Shown: positions 1 to 7,892 of the stretch, piece by piece
Layout of the letters: each line of letters begins with the position of its first letter
How positions within the stretch are numbered: position 1 is the stretch's first letter
Assembly (NCBI GenBank): GCA_945869965.1
Contig: CAMBRC010000022.1
Location: forward strand, 1 to 51,374
DNA length: 51,374 nucleotides
Source: Asaia bogorensis
Lineage (GTDB): Bacteria; Pseudomonadota; Alphaproteobacteria; Acetobacterales; Acetobacteraceae
Direction: 5' to 3'
Notes under the pieces: generated by a model
What the model saw: the letters and a program-made list of their open reading frames with translations, nothing else
The model's database searches: none
Told to the model about the DNA's origin: nothing
Translations under genes and position numbers: made by a program

Positions 1-126
1 CTGGCCTGGCTGAACCGCTGTCGCCGTTTGGCAAAGGACTTCGAGAATCTGACACGAATGGCGGTGGCGTTCATCCGAGTGGCATCAATCCGCCTCATGC
101 TGCGAAGACTATGCAATCAGGTATGA
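1..126 (+). CDS. IS5-family transposase, C-terminal fragment (cut by window start)
   Basis: Frame 1 is open from the first base to a TGA at 124-126 and gives 41 residues. It contains AWLNRCRRLAKDFE and later ASIRLMLRRLCN, the ending I associate with IS5-type (IS4/IS5 superfamily) DDE transposases, just after the final catalytic Glu region. The catalytic residues themselves lie outside the window, so it is not possible to say whether the element is intact. It would bind the ends of its element and catalyse cut-and-paste movement. It marks the left edge of an accessory stretch that also holds a toxin-antitoxin pair. The assignment rests on motif memory of a short fragment but is fairly specific. 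Confidence 0.8.
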   Translation: MAWLNRCRRLAKDFENLTRMAVAFIRVASIRLMLRRLCNQV

Positions 127-147
127 ACCTTCCGGACGGACACTTAG
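1..147 (+). mobile_element. Right end of an IS5-like insertion sequence with a possible TTAG target duplication
   Basis: After the transposase stop, 17 bases run to GGACAC at 138-143, which could be the outer edge of the terminal inverted repeat, followed by TTAG at 144-147. TTAG fits the YTAR target reported for the IS427 subgroup of IS5. The left end is outside the window, so neither the inverted repeat nor the duplication can be confirmed. Base composition becomes more A/T-rich immediately after this point (148-180). Confidence 0.45.
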
Positions 148-550
148 ACATAATTAATATTCCTCCACAACCACAACGTAATGCTAGGCGTGCTCATACG
201 GAACACGCAACTAAATCCTGCCACCGGTAATCACGACCGTTGCGATCTGGTCCAGAGGCATCCCGACGTGACCAGCTTCACTATTCGCTTCGAAAACACC
301 GTGAAAGCCCGCATCTCCTCCTCCGCCGCGCAGATTTACAAGACTCCCCTTGCCTTCCACACGTTTCCCTCCCCATCCGCGCGATCACCCTCCCGACCGC
401 CCCAATCGCCTCCGGACCGGGTCGTCACGGCTCCGGCCACCGACCACCCCCGGCCTCCCACCCCTCATCAACACCCCCGACGAACCCATCCAGTCCCCTG
501 CCGCTGGCCGCAAGCAAAACAGCATCGATAACCCCACCGATCCGATGTAT
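148..550. other. Gene-poor stretch with no recognisable coding content
   Basis: About 400 bases lie between the IS end and the toxin-antitoxin pair. The first 30 are A/T-rich. The rest is C-rich with short open frames giving Pro/Arg/Ser-rich translations typical of GC-rich noncoding DNA. An open frame at 181-531 has no recognisable domain and no convincing ribosome site, so I do not call it a gene. The stretch may hold the promoter of the vapBC pair and debris from the insertion. Confidence 0.5.
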
Positions 551-572
551 GGTGCCTGATGTCTGATGCACC
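551..572. promoter_or_regulatory. Candidate operator of the vapBC pair
   Basis: GGTGC at 551-555 and GCACC at 568-572 form a dyad with a 12-base spacer. It sits just upstream of the antitoxin start at 586. VapB-type antitoxins commonly repress their own operon through dyads placed here. The short arms make chance occurrence quite possible. Confidence 0.3.
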
Positions 573-585
573 CCCAGGGACCCCC

Positions 586-816
586 ATGCGAACAACCCTC
601 GCGATCGACGATGACGTCCTCACCATCGCCAAGGCGCTGGCCGCACGGCAGCGCAAGACCGTCGGCCAGGTCATCTCCAGCCTGGCGCGACAGGCGTTGC
701 AGCCCGCCAGCCCCCCCGGCGAAACCCGCAACGGCGTGCCCCTGCTGCCCCAGCGGGCCGACGCCAGGCCCGTCACCTTGGAGCTGGTCAACCAACTGCG
801 CGACGAATTGTCCTGA
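586..816 (+). CDS. VapB-type antitoxin (ribbon-helix-helix-like)
   Basis: A 76-residue protein. The N-terminus MRTTLAIDDDVL followed by a helix with ALAARQRKTVGQVISSLARQAL is typical of antitoxins that bind DNA as ribbon-helix-helix dimers. The C-terminal half (PLLPQRADARPVTLELVNQLRDEL) would be the toxin-wrapping tail. The start at 586 is chosen over an in-frame ATG at 559 because AGGGA (576-580) sits five bases before it and family members begin at this methionine. The stop overlaps the start of the next gene (TGATG), so the two are translationally coupled. It should neutralise the PIN toxin and repress the operon. The exact antitoxin subfamily is uncertain. Confidence 0.85.
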   Translation: MRTTLAIDDDVLTIAKALAARQRKTVGQVISSLARQALQPASPPGETRNGVPLLPQRADARPVTLELVNQLRDELS

Positions 817-1241
817 TGGTCTTCCTGCTCGATACCAACGTCCTGATCGCGCTGCTCGACCCCGCCCATGTCCACCACGACCCCGCCCACGCCTGGTTCG
901 CGCAACAGGCGGCCTGGGCAACCTGCCCGATGACCGAGAATGCCGTCCTGCGCATCGTCGGGCATCCCCGCTACCCAAACACCCCAGGCACACCCGCCGC
1001 CGTGGCACCCATGATGGCAAGCCTGCGCGCCCTGCCAGGCCACATCTTCTGGCCTGACGACATCAGCCTGCTGGAGGCCGGAGCACTCGACCTCACCCGC
1101 CTCCTGAGCCCCGGCCAGGTGACCGATACCTACCTCCTGGCGCTGGCCCGCGCCCACGGCGGCAAGCTCGCCACCTTCGATCGCCGGCTCGTCACCGATA
1201 CCGTCCCGAATGGTGCCCAGACCCTGCACCTGATCAGCTGA
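816..1241 (+). CDS. vapC: VapC-type PIN-domain ribonuclease toxin
   Basis: A 141-residue single PIN domain. The expected acidic metal-binding residues are visible: Asp6 in the LLDTNVLIALL strand, Glu41 in MTENAVLRIV, Asp104 in VTDTYLLALARAHGGKLATFD, and Asp122. Such toxins are Mg-dependent endonucleases, usually cutting tRNA or rRNA when the antitoxin is lost. The length is normal for the family and all acidic residues are present, so the toxin looks active. Its ATG overlaps the antitoxin stop by one base. The location beside an insertion-sequence end fits a horizontally mobile module. The RNA target cannot be read from the sequence. Confidence 0.9.
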   Translation: MVFLLDTNVLIALLDPAHVHHDPAHAWFAQQAAWATCPMTENAVLRIVGHPRYPNTPGTPAAVAPMMASLRALPGHIFWPDDISLLEAGALDLTRLLSPGQVTDTYLLALARAHGGKLATFDRRLVTDTVPNGAQTLHLIS

Positions 1242-1299
1242 TCCCCCCCCCGCCAAAATCCCCTTGGCGCGGTAAATACGGTCGTCTAGACTAACTACC

Positions 1300-1938
1300 A
1301 TGATCGACGTCCCGGCCACCCTGACCCTCATCCTGAGCGGCCTCCGCGCCGCCGTAGGCGCCTACATGGCGCAGCGCCAGCGGACGCCCGGCGTCGTCTG
1401 GTTGGGCGCGCGCGCCTATCTCCCGGTCGTCGCCCCGCAAACCCAAGCCGAGCGCATCCTCGCCGCCATCACCACCGAAACCTGGACTCTCCTCTGGCAC
1501 CGCCTCGGCCGCACCGCCAACCGCTTCCAAGCGCTGTACGACCACTGGCGCGCCGGCACCCTGCCCAAAACCGCCGCCCCGCGCCCCGGCCGCCCAGCCC
1601 GCATACCAGCCTCGCGCCTGCCCACCCGCCAAACCTGGATCGTCGCCGCCGTGGGCTACCAGGCCGCCGGCCGCGCCGCCCATCTCAACATCCTGATGGC
1701 CGAGCCCGAATTCAACGACTTCATCGCCGCCGTCCCCCGCGCCGCCCGCCTCCTCCGCCCGCTCTGCCGCAGCCTCGGCATCCCCCTGCCACCCTCCATG
1801 CGCCTGCCCCCGAAAGCGACCCAGCTCGGCCCGCCGCGCCCCCGCCCGCCAGCCCCGCCCCCTCTCCCCCCGCTCCTCCCCCTCGCCCCCATCGGCTTCC
1901 GCCCGCTCCCGTTCGCAAAACGTTTTTCAACCCCCTGA
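1300..1938 (+). CDS. Hypothetical protein with Pro/Arg-rich linker and tail
   Basis: A 212-residue protein whose function I do not recognise. The N-terminal 80 residues are predicted helical and include LLWHRLGRTANRFQALYDHW followed by RAGTLP. A basic Pro-rich linker follows (about 88-105), then a second helical part (about 108-165) with NILMAEPEFNDFIAAVPRAARLLRPLCRSLGI, and finally a very Pro-rich tail (166-205). It has no signal peptide or clear membrane segment. I have the impression of similar lineage-restricted proteins in Acetobacteraceae, but that is memory, not a search result. The steady C-ending codon use through both helical parts supports real coding. The 58-base gap to vapC suggests separate transcription. 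Confidence 0.6.
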   Translation: MIDVPATLTLILSGLRAAVGAYMAQRQRTPGVVWLGARAYLPVVAPQTQAERILAAITTETWTLLWHRLGRTANRFQALYDHWRAGTLPKTAAPRPGRPARIPASRLPTRQTWIVAAVGYQAAGRAAHLNILMAEPEFNDFIAAVPRAARLLRPLCRSLGIPLPPSMRLPPKATQLGPPRPRPPAPPPLPPLLPLAPIGFRPLPFAKRFSTP

Positions 1939-2100
1939 CACCCCACGAAAACCCGCGACTTAAATATTACGATATCAAAACTAATATGCAACCATCCACA
2001 TCCTGTGTCTATCCAGCCCCCATGACCGCCATATATAGATATCGCCACCGCCCCGACGACTCGCCATCCCGCGCTCATCCCCGCACAAGAACGGCCCGCC
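1939..2100. promoter_or_regulatory. A/T-rich promoter region of nrdB
   Basis: This 162-base gap is distinctly A/T-rich against its surroundings (tracts around 1959-1990 and 2030-2042). It is the natural place for nrdB control. Two loosely similar 18-mers start at 1996 and 2026, 30 bases apart, a spacing reminiscent of paired NrdR boxes. The match to the NrdR consensus is weak, so I name only the region and not the sites. Confidence 0.4.
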
Positions 2101-3150
2101 ATGTCCAGCACCCACTCCCCAGACGAAACCCCGGTCCGCTTCGACCTGCTGACCGCCAACCCGGTCTACAAGCCCTTCCGCTACCCCTGGGCCTACGAAG
2201 CCTGGCTCACCCAGCAGCGCGTCCACTGGCTCCCCGAGGAAGTCCCCCTCGCCGACGACGTCAAGGACTGGCACCGCAACCTCTCGCCGGCCGAGCGCAA
2301 CCTGCTGACCCAGATATTCCGCTTCTTCACCCAGGCCGATGTCGAGGTGAACAACTGCTACATGAAGCACTACGCCCAGGTCTTCAAACCCACCGAAGTC
2401 CTGATGATGCTCAGCGCTTTCTCGAACATCGAGACCATCCACATCGCCGCCTACGCGCACCTGCTCGACACCGTCGGCATGCCCGAAATCGAATACACCG
2501 CCTTCATGAAGTACAAGGAGATGAAGGACAAATACGACTACATGCAGTCCTTCACCGTCGACTCAAAGCACGAAATTGCGAAAACCATGGCCGCCTTCGG
2601 TGCCTTCACCGAGGGCCTCCAGCTCTTTGCTTCCTTCGCCATCCTGCTGAACTTCCCCCGCATCGGCAAAATGAAGGGCATGGGTCAGATCATCTCCTGG
2701 TCCGTCCGCGACGAGACCCTGCATTGCCTCTCCATGATCCGCCTGTTCCGCACCTTCGTGCAGGAAAACCCCGAGATCTGGACCGAAGAACTGCGCCGCG
2801 AGATTTATCTCACTTGTGCGACAATCGTTGACCACGAAGACGCCTTCATCGACCTCGCCTTCGAACTCGGCGCCGTCGAGGGCCTGACCGCCGCCGAAGT
2901 GAAGCAATACATCCGCTTCATCGCCGACCGCCGCCTGACCCAGCTCGGCCTGGACGCGCTGTATCACGTCGAAGCCAACCCGCTGCCCTGGCTCGACGAC
3001 ATGCTGAACGCCCCCGAGCACGCCAACTTCTTTGAAAACCGCTCCACCGAGTACAGCAAGGCCTCCACCACCGGGACGTGGGAAGAAGCCTTCTCCGATC
3101 ACGTCTTCGACACACCGCAGCCAAATGGTGCGATTCTTCCCGCGGAGTGA
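2101..3150 (+). CDS. nrdB: Class Ia ribonucleotide reductase, beta (radical) subunit
   Basis: A 349-residue R2 protein. It stores the tyrosyl radical that the alpha subunit uses to turn ribonucleoside diphosphates into deoxyribonucleotides. All di-iron ligands are in place: Asp80 (TQADVEV), Glu111 and His114 (NIETIH), Glu171 (TEGLQLF), and Glu205 and His208 (RDETLH). Tyr118 lies four residues after His114, where the radical tyrosine belongs. The spacing equals that of the E. coli enzyme. The partner nrdA is not in this window, so the two subunits are encoded apart or nrdA lies beyond the left edge. A 162-base A/T-rich control region precedes it, and senC follows 106 bases later. Confidence 0.95.
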   Translation: MSSTHSPDETPVRFDLLTANPVYKPFRYPWAYEAWLTQQRVHWLPEEVPLADDVKDWHRNLSPAERNLLTQIFRFFTQADVEVNNCYMKHYAQVFKPTEVLMMLSAFSNIETIHIAAYAHLLDTVGMPEIEYTAFMKYKEMKDKYDYMQSFTVDSKHEIAKTMAAFGAFTEGLQLFASFAILLNFPRIGKMKGMGQIISWSVRDETLHCLSMIRLFRTFVQENPEIWTEELRREIYLTCATIVDHEDAFIDLAFELGAVEGLTAAEVKQYIRFIADRRLTQLGLDALYHVEANPLPWLDDMLNAPEHANFFENRSTEYSKASTTGTWEEAFSDHVFDTPQPNGAILPAE

Positions 3151-3256
3151 TCCAAGTCACGTCGTATTGACGCACCTCTCTCGTTTTTGTTCCAGGCGGC
3201 ATATCAAATGGTTGCCGGGCGGTTTACGAGACATGACCGCCCGGCAAGGGAGCCCG

Positions 3257-3883
3257 ATGCTTAAGACCATCCGTACCGCCGCCTATGCCCTGATCGCCCT
3301 CCTCGCTGCCCTCTGGGGCGCGCTCTGGCTCAGCGGCGGCGACGTCACCAAGCTCAGCCTCGATAACCTCGGCATTTCGATCCCCGGCGGCGTCACCGTC
3401 GGCGGACCCTTCGCCCTGACCGATACCACCGGCGCCGCGGTGACCGACGCAACCTACCGCGGCCGCTGGATGCTGATCTACTTCGGCTACACGTTCTGCC
3501 CCGATGTCTGCCCGACCGAACTGCAAACAATCACCGCCGCGCTGGACCGCCTCGGCCCGGCCGGCACCCCGATCGTGCCGATCTTCATCACCGTCGACCC
3601 CGACCGCGACACCGCCGCCGCCCTGGCCGAATACGTGAAACTGTTCGACGACCGCCTGGTCGGCCTGACCGGCACTCGGGACCAACTCGCCGCCGCCGCC
3701 AAATCGTATCGCGTCTATTACGCCAAGGTGAACCCGAAGGATGCCTCCAGCTACCTGATGGACCACTCGTCCTTCATCTACCTGATCGGCCCCGACGGTA
3801 GCTTCCGCGCGCTGTACCGCCACGGCATCAGTGCCGCGGAACTTGCCGACGCCTTAAAAATCCGACTTTCGACCGGTACTTGA
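3257..3883 (+). CDS. Sco1/SenC/PrrC-family copper chaperone, thioredoxin-like
   Basis: A 208-residue membrane-anchored periplasmic protein. Residues 5-26 form one hydrophobic N-terminal segment and the rest is a thioredoxin-like fold. The copper-binding CPDVC motif is at Cys81 and Cys85, and the conserved His is at 169 (MDHSSFIYLIGPDG). Sco proteins deliver copper to the CuA site of cytochrome c oxidase and can act as thiol reductants. The start at 3257 has AAGGGAG (3245-3251) just upstream. An in-frame ATG at 3233 would add eight residues and lacks a good ribosome site. No oxidase genes are nearby. Confidence 0.92.
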   Translation: MLKTIRTAAYALIALLAALWGALWLSGGDVTKLSLDNLGISIPGGVTVGGPFALTDTTGAAVTDATYRGRWMLIYFGYTFCPDVCPTELQTITAALDRLGPAGTPIVPIFITVDPDRDTAAALAEYVKLFDDRLVGLTGTRDQLAAAAKSYRVYYAKVNPKDASSYLMDHSSFIYLIGPDGSFRALYRHGISAAELADALKIRLSTGT

Positions 3884-3921
3884 GACGAACCTGTAAGGAT
3901 TCGACCATAAGGTGACCCATC

Positions 3922-4215
3922 ATGAACCAGACCGCTGACCAACAGGAGGATCGGCCCCAGGACGCTGCATCGCGCGACACCGCGACCGCCCCGCGTCACA
4001 GCCGCCGGTTATCCGACAAGATCCTGATCGCCTTCCACCACGCCTGCGACCAGGCCGACTACGAAGTCGCCGAACAGTTGCTGCACGTGCTCGAAATGAT
4101 GATCCGCCGGCGGGTCCTGAGCCCCGACATTAACCGCCGCCGCAGCATGGATACCCTGGTCGCCGCCCACGAACGCCTTTGGTACCTCCGCCATCCCCAG
4201 GAAGCCCAGACCTAA
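3922..4215 (+). CDS. Small conserved hypothetical protein
   Basis: A 97-residue soluble protein. The first 28 residues are polar and probably disordered. The rest is helical, with LSDKILIAFHHACDQADYEVAEQLLHVLEMMIRR followed by a basic stretch and AHERLWYLRHP. I have seen similar short proteins in alphaproteobacteria annotated only as hypothetical, and the helical part looks like a tetratricopeptide-type pair. It follows the Sco gene by 38 bases on the same strand and may share its transcript. No catalytic residues are apparent. Confidence 0.75.
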   Translation: MNQTADQQEDRPQDAASRDTATAPRHSRRLSDKILIAFHHACDQADYEVAEQLLHVLEMMIRRRVLSPDINRRRSMDTLVAAHERLWYLRHPQEAQT

Positions 4216-4225
4216 GCTCAGTAGC

Positions 4226-4960
4226 CTAGCCCAGCGACAACGCAGCCCCATCGCGCAGAATGGCGTCAGCCTCGGGCGTGAACGCGCCCGACGCCTGATG
4301 CAGCACCAGCCCGGGCAGCAACTTCGTCGCCCCGCGCCCGCCGCGGATCGCCTGCACCAGAACCAGCCGGGCAGGGCGCCCAGCCTTCGGCCAAAACGGA
4401 AAAATCGTCAGGCTGCCACATCCGGCCGCCGTCATCGCCGCCAGCCCGCCGGCCAGGTGGTCGGCGCCGAGGACGAACGTCAATGTGCCGCGCGGCTTCA
4501 GCGCCCGTGCCAGCGACCCCGCCCAGGCCGCGAACAACCCCGGCATCGCCCGCCGCGCCGCGTCACGCTGTCGATTGGCCGACGCCGTTGCCGCGGGATC
4601 GTGCCATGGCGGATTGGCAAAGGCGTGGTCATACGATGCCTCGGCCGCCCATCCGGTCAAATCCACCGTCGTTGCGGCGACGCCGGAAAAACCGTTGGCG
4701 CGAAAATTGTGCTGTGCGATCTTCGCCAACTCGGGATCGCGCTCCAACCCCAATCCGCCAACCCCCGCCACCCGGGCGGCCAGGCATAGCAGCGCGCTGC
4801 CCACCCCGGCGCCGCCCTCCAGCACCAGTTGCCCCGGCCGGGCCGGAATCGCCGCGGCCAGCAGCACTGGTTCCAGCGATGAGCGATGGCCCTCGCGTGG
4901 CTGCCAGTGCAGTACCCGTCCGCCGAGCAGGGTGCCCTCGGTGGTCGCCGCCTCGTTCAC
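4226..4960 (-). CDS. TrmN6-like SAM-dependent methyltransferase (tRNA1(Val) A37 N6 type)
   Basis: A 244-residue Rossmann-fold methyltransferase. The SAM-binding loop appears as LEGGAGVGSALLCLAARV (about residues 46-63), with an acidic residue after the second strand (GLERDPELA). The substrate motif NPPW (about residue 115) is typical of enzymes that methylate an exocyclic amino nitrogen. The N-terminal GGRVLHWQPREGHRSSLEPVLLAA matches the TrmN6 group, which methylates A37 of tRNA1(Val). It overlaps the upstream DUF2007 gene by four bases, forming a leftward pair that converges on the small gene ending at 4215. The substrate is inferred from family resemblance and could differ. Confidence 0.85.
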   Translation of the reverse strand: MNEAATTEGTLLGGRVLHWQPREGHRSSLEPVLLAAAIPARPGQLVLEGGAGVGSALLCLAARVAGVGGLGLERDPELAKIAQHNFRANGFSGVAATTVDLTGWAAEASYDHAFANPPWHDPAATASANRQRDAARRAMPGLFAAWAGSLARALKPRGTLTFVLGADHLAGGLAAMTAAGCGSLTIFPFWPKAGRPARLVLVQAIRGGRGATKLLPGLVLHQASGAFTPEADAILRDGAALSLG

Positions 4961-5163
4961 GCCTCGCCGGCCTCGGCCAGGATCAGCCGTGCTTCCGCTG
5001 CATCGTCATCGGCCACGACAAGCCGCCGCGGAATGGCGCCGATGCTGCCGTCCACGCCGCTGGCGAATTCGTCGAACACCAGGCACTCGATGCCGGCATC
5101 GCGCAGCAGCACGCGCAGGAAACTGATCCGCACGGGGTCGTTGGTCAGCAGGACGGTTTGCAT
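4957..5163 (-). CDS. DUF2007-family small protein
   Basis: A 68-residue protein starting MQTVLLTNDPVRISFLRVLLRDAGIECLVFDE, the beta-alpha-beta start of DUF2007 (putative signal-transducing protein, GlnB-like fold). The conserved pattern is a short strand, then a helix for source swapping, then a V-x-D stretch (RRLVVADDDAAEARLIL). The start at 5163 matches family length; an upstream in-frame ATG would add 26 atypical residues. Its stop overlaps the methyltransferase start (ATGA). It is divergent from the polyprenyl synthase, with about 125 bases between them for both promoters. The function is unknown in the family. Confidence 0.85.
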   Translation of the reverse strand: MQTVLLTNDPVRISFLRVLLRDAGIECLVFDEFASGVDGSIGAIPRRLVVADDDAAEARLILAEAGEA

Positions 5164-5288
5164 GGCGTTGGACTTCCCGATGGCGTGGTTGCCTTGCCCT
5201 GCTTCCGGGCCGCCGATATGGTGGCGCAACCGCCGAGGCATGTCATTTGATACCGGATAGCCTGTCGCAACCCGTTCAGGAGAGCCCT

Positions 5289-6320
5289 TTGGGCGTCGCC
5301 GCCATCCTGCCAGCGAGCAAGCCGACGCCGGAGACTGAACGCCTGGACGCGCTCACGTCTTTGGTCGGCTTGCTGCATGACGACCTCGCGGCCACCAACC
5401 GGGCGATCGTGGCGCGGATGGACAGCCCGGTGGCACTGATCCCGCAACTGGCCGCCCATATCGTGGCGGCCGGCGGCAAACGGCTGCGCCCGCTGCTGAC
5501 GCTCGCCGCTGCCCGGCTGTGCGGCTATGCCGGCACGCGGCACGTCCACCTCGCCGCCTGTGTCGAGTTCATCCACACCGCCACCCTGCTGCATGACGAC
5601 GTGGTCGACGAAAGCCTGCTCCGCCGCGGCCTGGCCAGCGCCAACGCTGTGTTCGGCAACAAGGCTTCGGTGCTGGTCGGTGATTTCCTGTTCGCCCGCG
5701 CCTTCCAGCTGATGGTCGAGGACGGTTCGCTGCGGGTGCTGGATATCCTGTCGCGCGCCGCGGCGACGATTGCCGAGGGCGAAGTGCTGCAACTGGTGAT
5801 CCAGAACGACCTGGACACTCGCGAGGCGCAGTATCTTGACGTGATCAAGGGCAAGACCGCCGCCCTGTTCGTCGCGGCCTGCCAGGTCGGTGCCGTGGTC
5901 GCCGAGCGGCCGGAGGTCGAGGAGCGCGGCCTGGCCGATTACGGCATGAACCTCGGCATCGCCTTTCAGCTGGTGGACGATGCGCTGGACTACGCCGCCG
6001 ACCAGGCCACCCTGGGCAAGACCGTCGGCGATGATTTCCGCGAGGGCAAGATCACCCTGCCGGTGCTGCATGCCTTCCACGCCGGCGACGCGGGGGAGCA
6101 GGCGTTCTGGCGCCGTACCGTCGGTGAACTGGAGCAATCCGACGCCGATCTGGGCCGGGCGATGACGCTGATGCAGCGCCACGGCGCGATCCCCGCCACC
6201 TTTGCCCGGGCGGCGGAATATGCCGGGCGGGCCAAGTGCGACCTGTCGGTCTTCCCGCCCTCGCCGATGCGCCAGCGGCTGATGGACGTGGCCGACTACA
6301 CGGTCAGCCGCGCCAGATAG
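5289..6320 (+). CDS. Long-chain polyprenyl diphosphate synthase (ubiquinone side chain)
   Basis: A trans-prenyltransferase that extends farnesyl or geranylgeranyl diphosphate with IPP to make the ubiquinone tail (IspB/DdsA type). It shows GGKRLRPLL near the N-terminus, the first aspartate-rich motif DDVVD (residues 103-107), the lid GNKASVLVGDFLF, KGKTAALF, and the second motif QLVDDALDY. I favour a TTG start at 5289 because AGGAG (5278-5282) is six bases upstream. Another TTG at 5247 would add 14 residues with no ribosome site. The 343-residue length is normal. Chain length (8, 9 or 10 units) cannot be judged by eye. It complements the complex I operon downstream, whose electron acceptor is the quinone. 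Confidence 0.9.
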   Translation: MGVAAILPASKPTPETERLDALTSLVGLLHDDLAATNRAIVARMDSPVALIPQLAAHIVAAGGKRLRPLLTLAAARLCGYAGTRHVHLAACVEFIHTATLLHDDVVDESLLRRGLASANAVFGNKASVLVGDFLFARAFQLMVEDGSLRVLDILSRAAATIAEGEVLQLVIQNDLDTREAQYLDVIKGKTAALFVAACQVGAVVAERPEVEERGLADYGMNLGIAFQLVDDALDYAADQATLGKTVGDDFREGKITLPVLHAFHAGDAGEQAFWRRTVGELEQSDADLGRAMTLMQRHGAIPATFARAAEYAGRAKCDLSVFPPSPMRQRLMDVADYTVSRAR

Positions 6321-6406
6321 CGGGCGCTGTCACCGCAGCGACTTGTGAGCGTGGCGCGGGTGCGCTAAAGCCGCGCGCTCACGGTTGCAGTGGCCGGGAC
6401 GCGGCT

Positions 6407-6491
6407 GCGGGCGTGGTGAAACTGGTAGACACGCCAGATTTAGGTTCTGGTGGCGCAAGCCGTGGGGGTTCAAGTCCCTTCGCCCGCACCA
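6407..6491 (+). tRNA. tRNA-Leu (anticodon TAG)
   Basis: An 85-base class II tRNA. Acceptor arm GCGGGCG (6407-6413) pairs with CGCCCGC (6481-6487), followed by A and an encoded CCA. The anticodon stem CCAGA/TCTGG carries the loop TTTAGGT with anticodon TAG. A long variable arm is visible (TGGCGCAAGCCGT), and the T arm has GGTTCAAGTCC. It reads CUA and probably other CUN codons. An inverted repeat, GTGAGCG (6345-6351) with CGCTCAC (6376-6382), lies between the polyprenyl synthase and the tRNA and may end the upstream transcript. Confidence 0.96.
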
Positions 6492-6558
6492 CGCCGCGGC
6501 TGTACATACATAGAGGTTCGCCGCGCAAGCGGCTGGATGGACGAGGATTTCCCGACAG

Positions 6559-7887
6559 ATGCAGGTCACCGAAACGCTTTCCGACGGGCTCAAGCGCGGC
6601 TACACGATCGTCGTGCCGGTGGCCGACATCGAGGGCAAGCGCACCACGCGGCTGACCGAACTGGCCAAGACAGTGAAGCTGGCCGGCTTCCGTCCGGGCA
6701 AGGTGCCGATGGGCGTGGTGCGCAGCCGCTTCGGCAGCGCGGTTATGTCCGAGGTGCTGGAGGAGAGCGTCAATGACGCGACTCGCCAGGTGCTGAGCGA
6801 CCGCGGCCTGCGCTCGGCGACGCAGCCGAAGGTTGAGGTGGTGACGCTGGACGAGGCCCAGGACCTTGAATTCAAGGTCGAGCTGGAGCTGATGCCCGAC
6901 ATCGCCATGCCGGATTTCAGCTCCATCGAGCTGGTCCGTTTCAAAGCAACCCCGAGCGATGAGGCGGTGGCCAAGGCGCTGGACGAGATGGCGGCGCGTG
7001 CCAAGGAAATGGTGGATGTGCCCGAGGCGCGCCCGGCCGCGACCGGCGATGTGCTGGTTTGCGACTTCCTGGGCAAGCTGGACGGCGAGCCGTTCCCCGG
7101 GGGTGCTGCCAGCGACATGGATATCGAGGTCGGCGGCACCGGGTTCATCCCTGGCTTCACCGAGCAGCTGGCGGGCATGAGCCCCGGCGAGGCCAAGACG
7201 ATCAGCGTGACTTTTCCGTCCGAGTATGGCGCCGCCGAGTTGGCCGGCAAGGACGCCACCTTCGACATCACCGCCAAGGCGCTGAAGCGCCCGGTGCTGC
7301 CGGCGGTGGATGACGAGCTGGCCAAGAAGTTCGGCTTCGAGGCGCTGGACGAGATGAAGGACCTGATCCGCGGGCAGATCCAGCGCGAATACGACCAGGT
7401 CTCGCGCATGCGCATCAAGCGGCTGCTGCTCGACGCGCTCGCTGCCAAGGCGGATTTCCCGATCCCCGAGAGCATGGCCACCGGCGAGTTCGACGCGATC
7501 TGGCAGCGCCTGGAGCAGGACCGCAAGAACGGCCAGATCGACGAGGACGATAAGGCCAAGGACGACGACACGCTGAAGGCCGAATACAAGGCGATCGCCG
7601 ATCGCCGGGTGCGGCTGGGCCTGTTGCTGGCCGAGATCGGCCGGGCCCGCGAGATCACCGTCACTTCGGACGAGATGATGCGGGCGATGCGCACCGAGGC
7701 CGTGCGCTATCCTGGCCAGGAACAGCAGATCATGGACCTGTTCCGCAAGAACCCGAATGTGGCCGAGACGCTGCGCGGGCCGATCTTCGAGGAGAAGGTG
7801 GTTGATTTCATCCTGGAGCTGGCGAAGGTCACGACGAATGAAGTGACGGCCGAGGAGCTGGCGCGCGAGCCGGACGCGGCAGCATAG
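6559..7887 (+). CDS. tig: Trigger factor, ribosome-associated chaperone and prolyl isomerase
   Basis: A 442-residue protein that binds the ribosome exit tunnel and shields nascent chains. The N-terminal domain carries the ribosome-docking signature GFRPGKVPMGVV (about residues 43-54). An FKBP-type isomerase domain spans about 155-245, with a GTGFIPGFTEQLAGM segment. The C-terminal arms (about 255-430) are helical and charged. Length is typical of alphaproteobacteria. The ATG at 6559 lies 67 bases after the tRNA-Leu gene, and GAGG lies nearby upstream. It begins the conserved tig-clpP-clpX-lon-hup block, which links folding with degradation. Confidence 0.97.
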   Translation: MQVTETLSDGLKRGYTIVVPVADIEGKRTTRLTELAKTVKLAGFRPGKVPMGVVRSRFGSAVMSEVLEESVNDATRQVLSDRGLRSATQPKVEVVTLDEAQDLEFKVELELMPDIAMPDFSSIELVRFKATPSDEAVAKALDEMAARAKEMVDVPEARPAATGDVLVCDFLGKLDGEPFPGGAASDMDIEVGGTGFIPGFTEQLAGMSPGEAKTISVTFPSEYGAAELAGKDATFDITAKALKRPVLPAVDDELAKKFGFEALDEMKDLIRGQIQREYDQVSRMRIKRLLLDALAAKADFPIPESMATGEFDAIWQRLEQDRKNGQIDEDDKAKDDDTLKAEYKAIADRRVRLGLLLAEIGRAREITVTSDEMMRAMRTEAVRYPGQEQQIMDLFRKNPNVAETLRGPIFEEKVVDFILELAKVTTNEVTAEELAREPDAAA

Positions 7888-7892
7888 GAAAC

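Noticed and set aside
181-531. Short open frame after the IS end
   Set aside because: There is no convincing ribosome site, no domain, and a Pro/Ser/Arg-rich second half typical of chance open frames in this composition.
6345-6382. Promoter or RNA element before tRNA-Leu
   Set aside because: Only a GC-rich inverted repeat without a T tract is visible; it is too weak to list as a separate feature and is mentioned with the tRNA.
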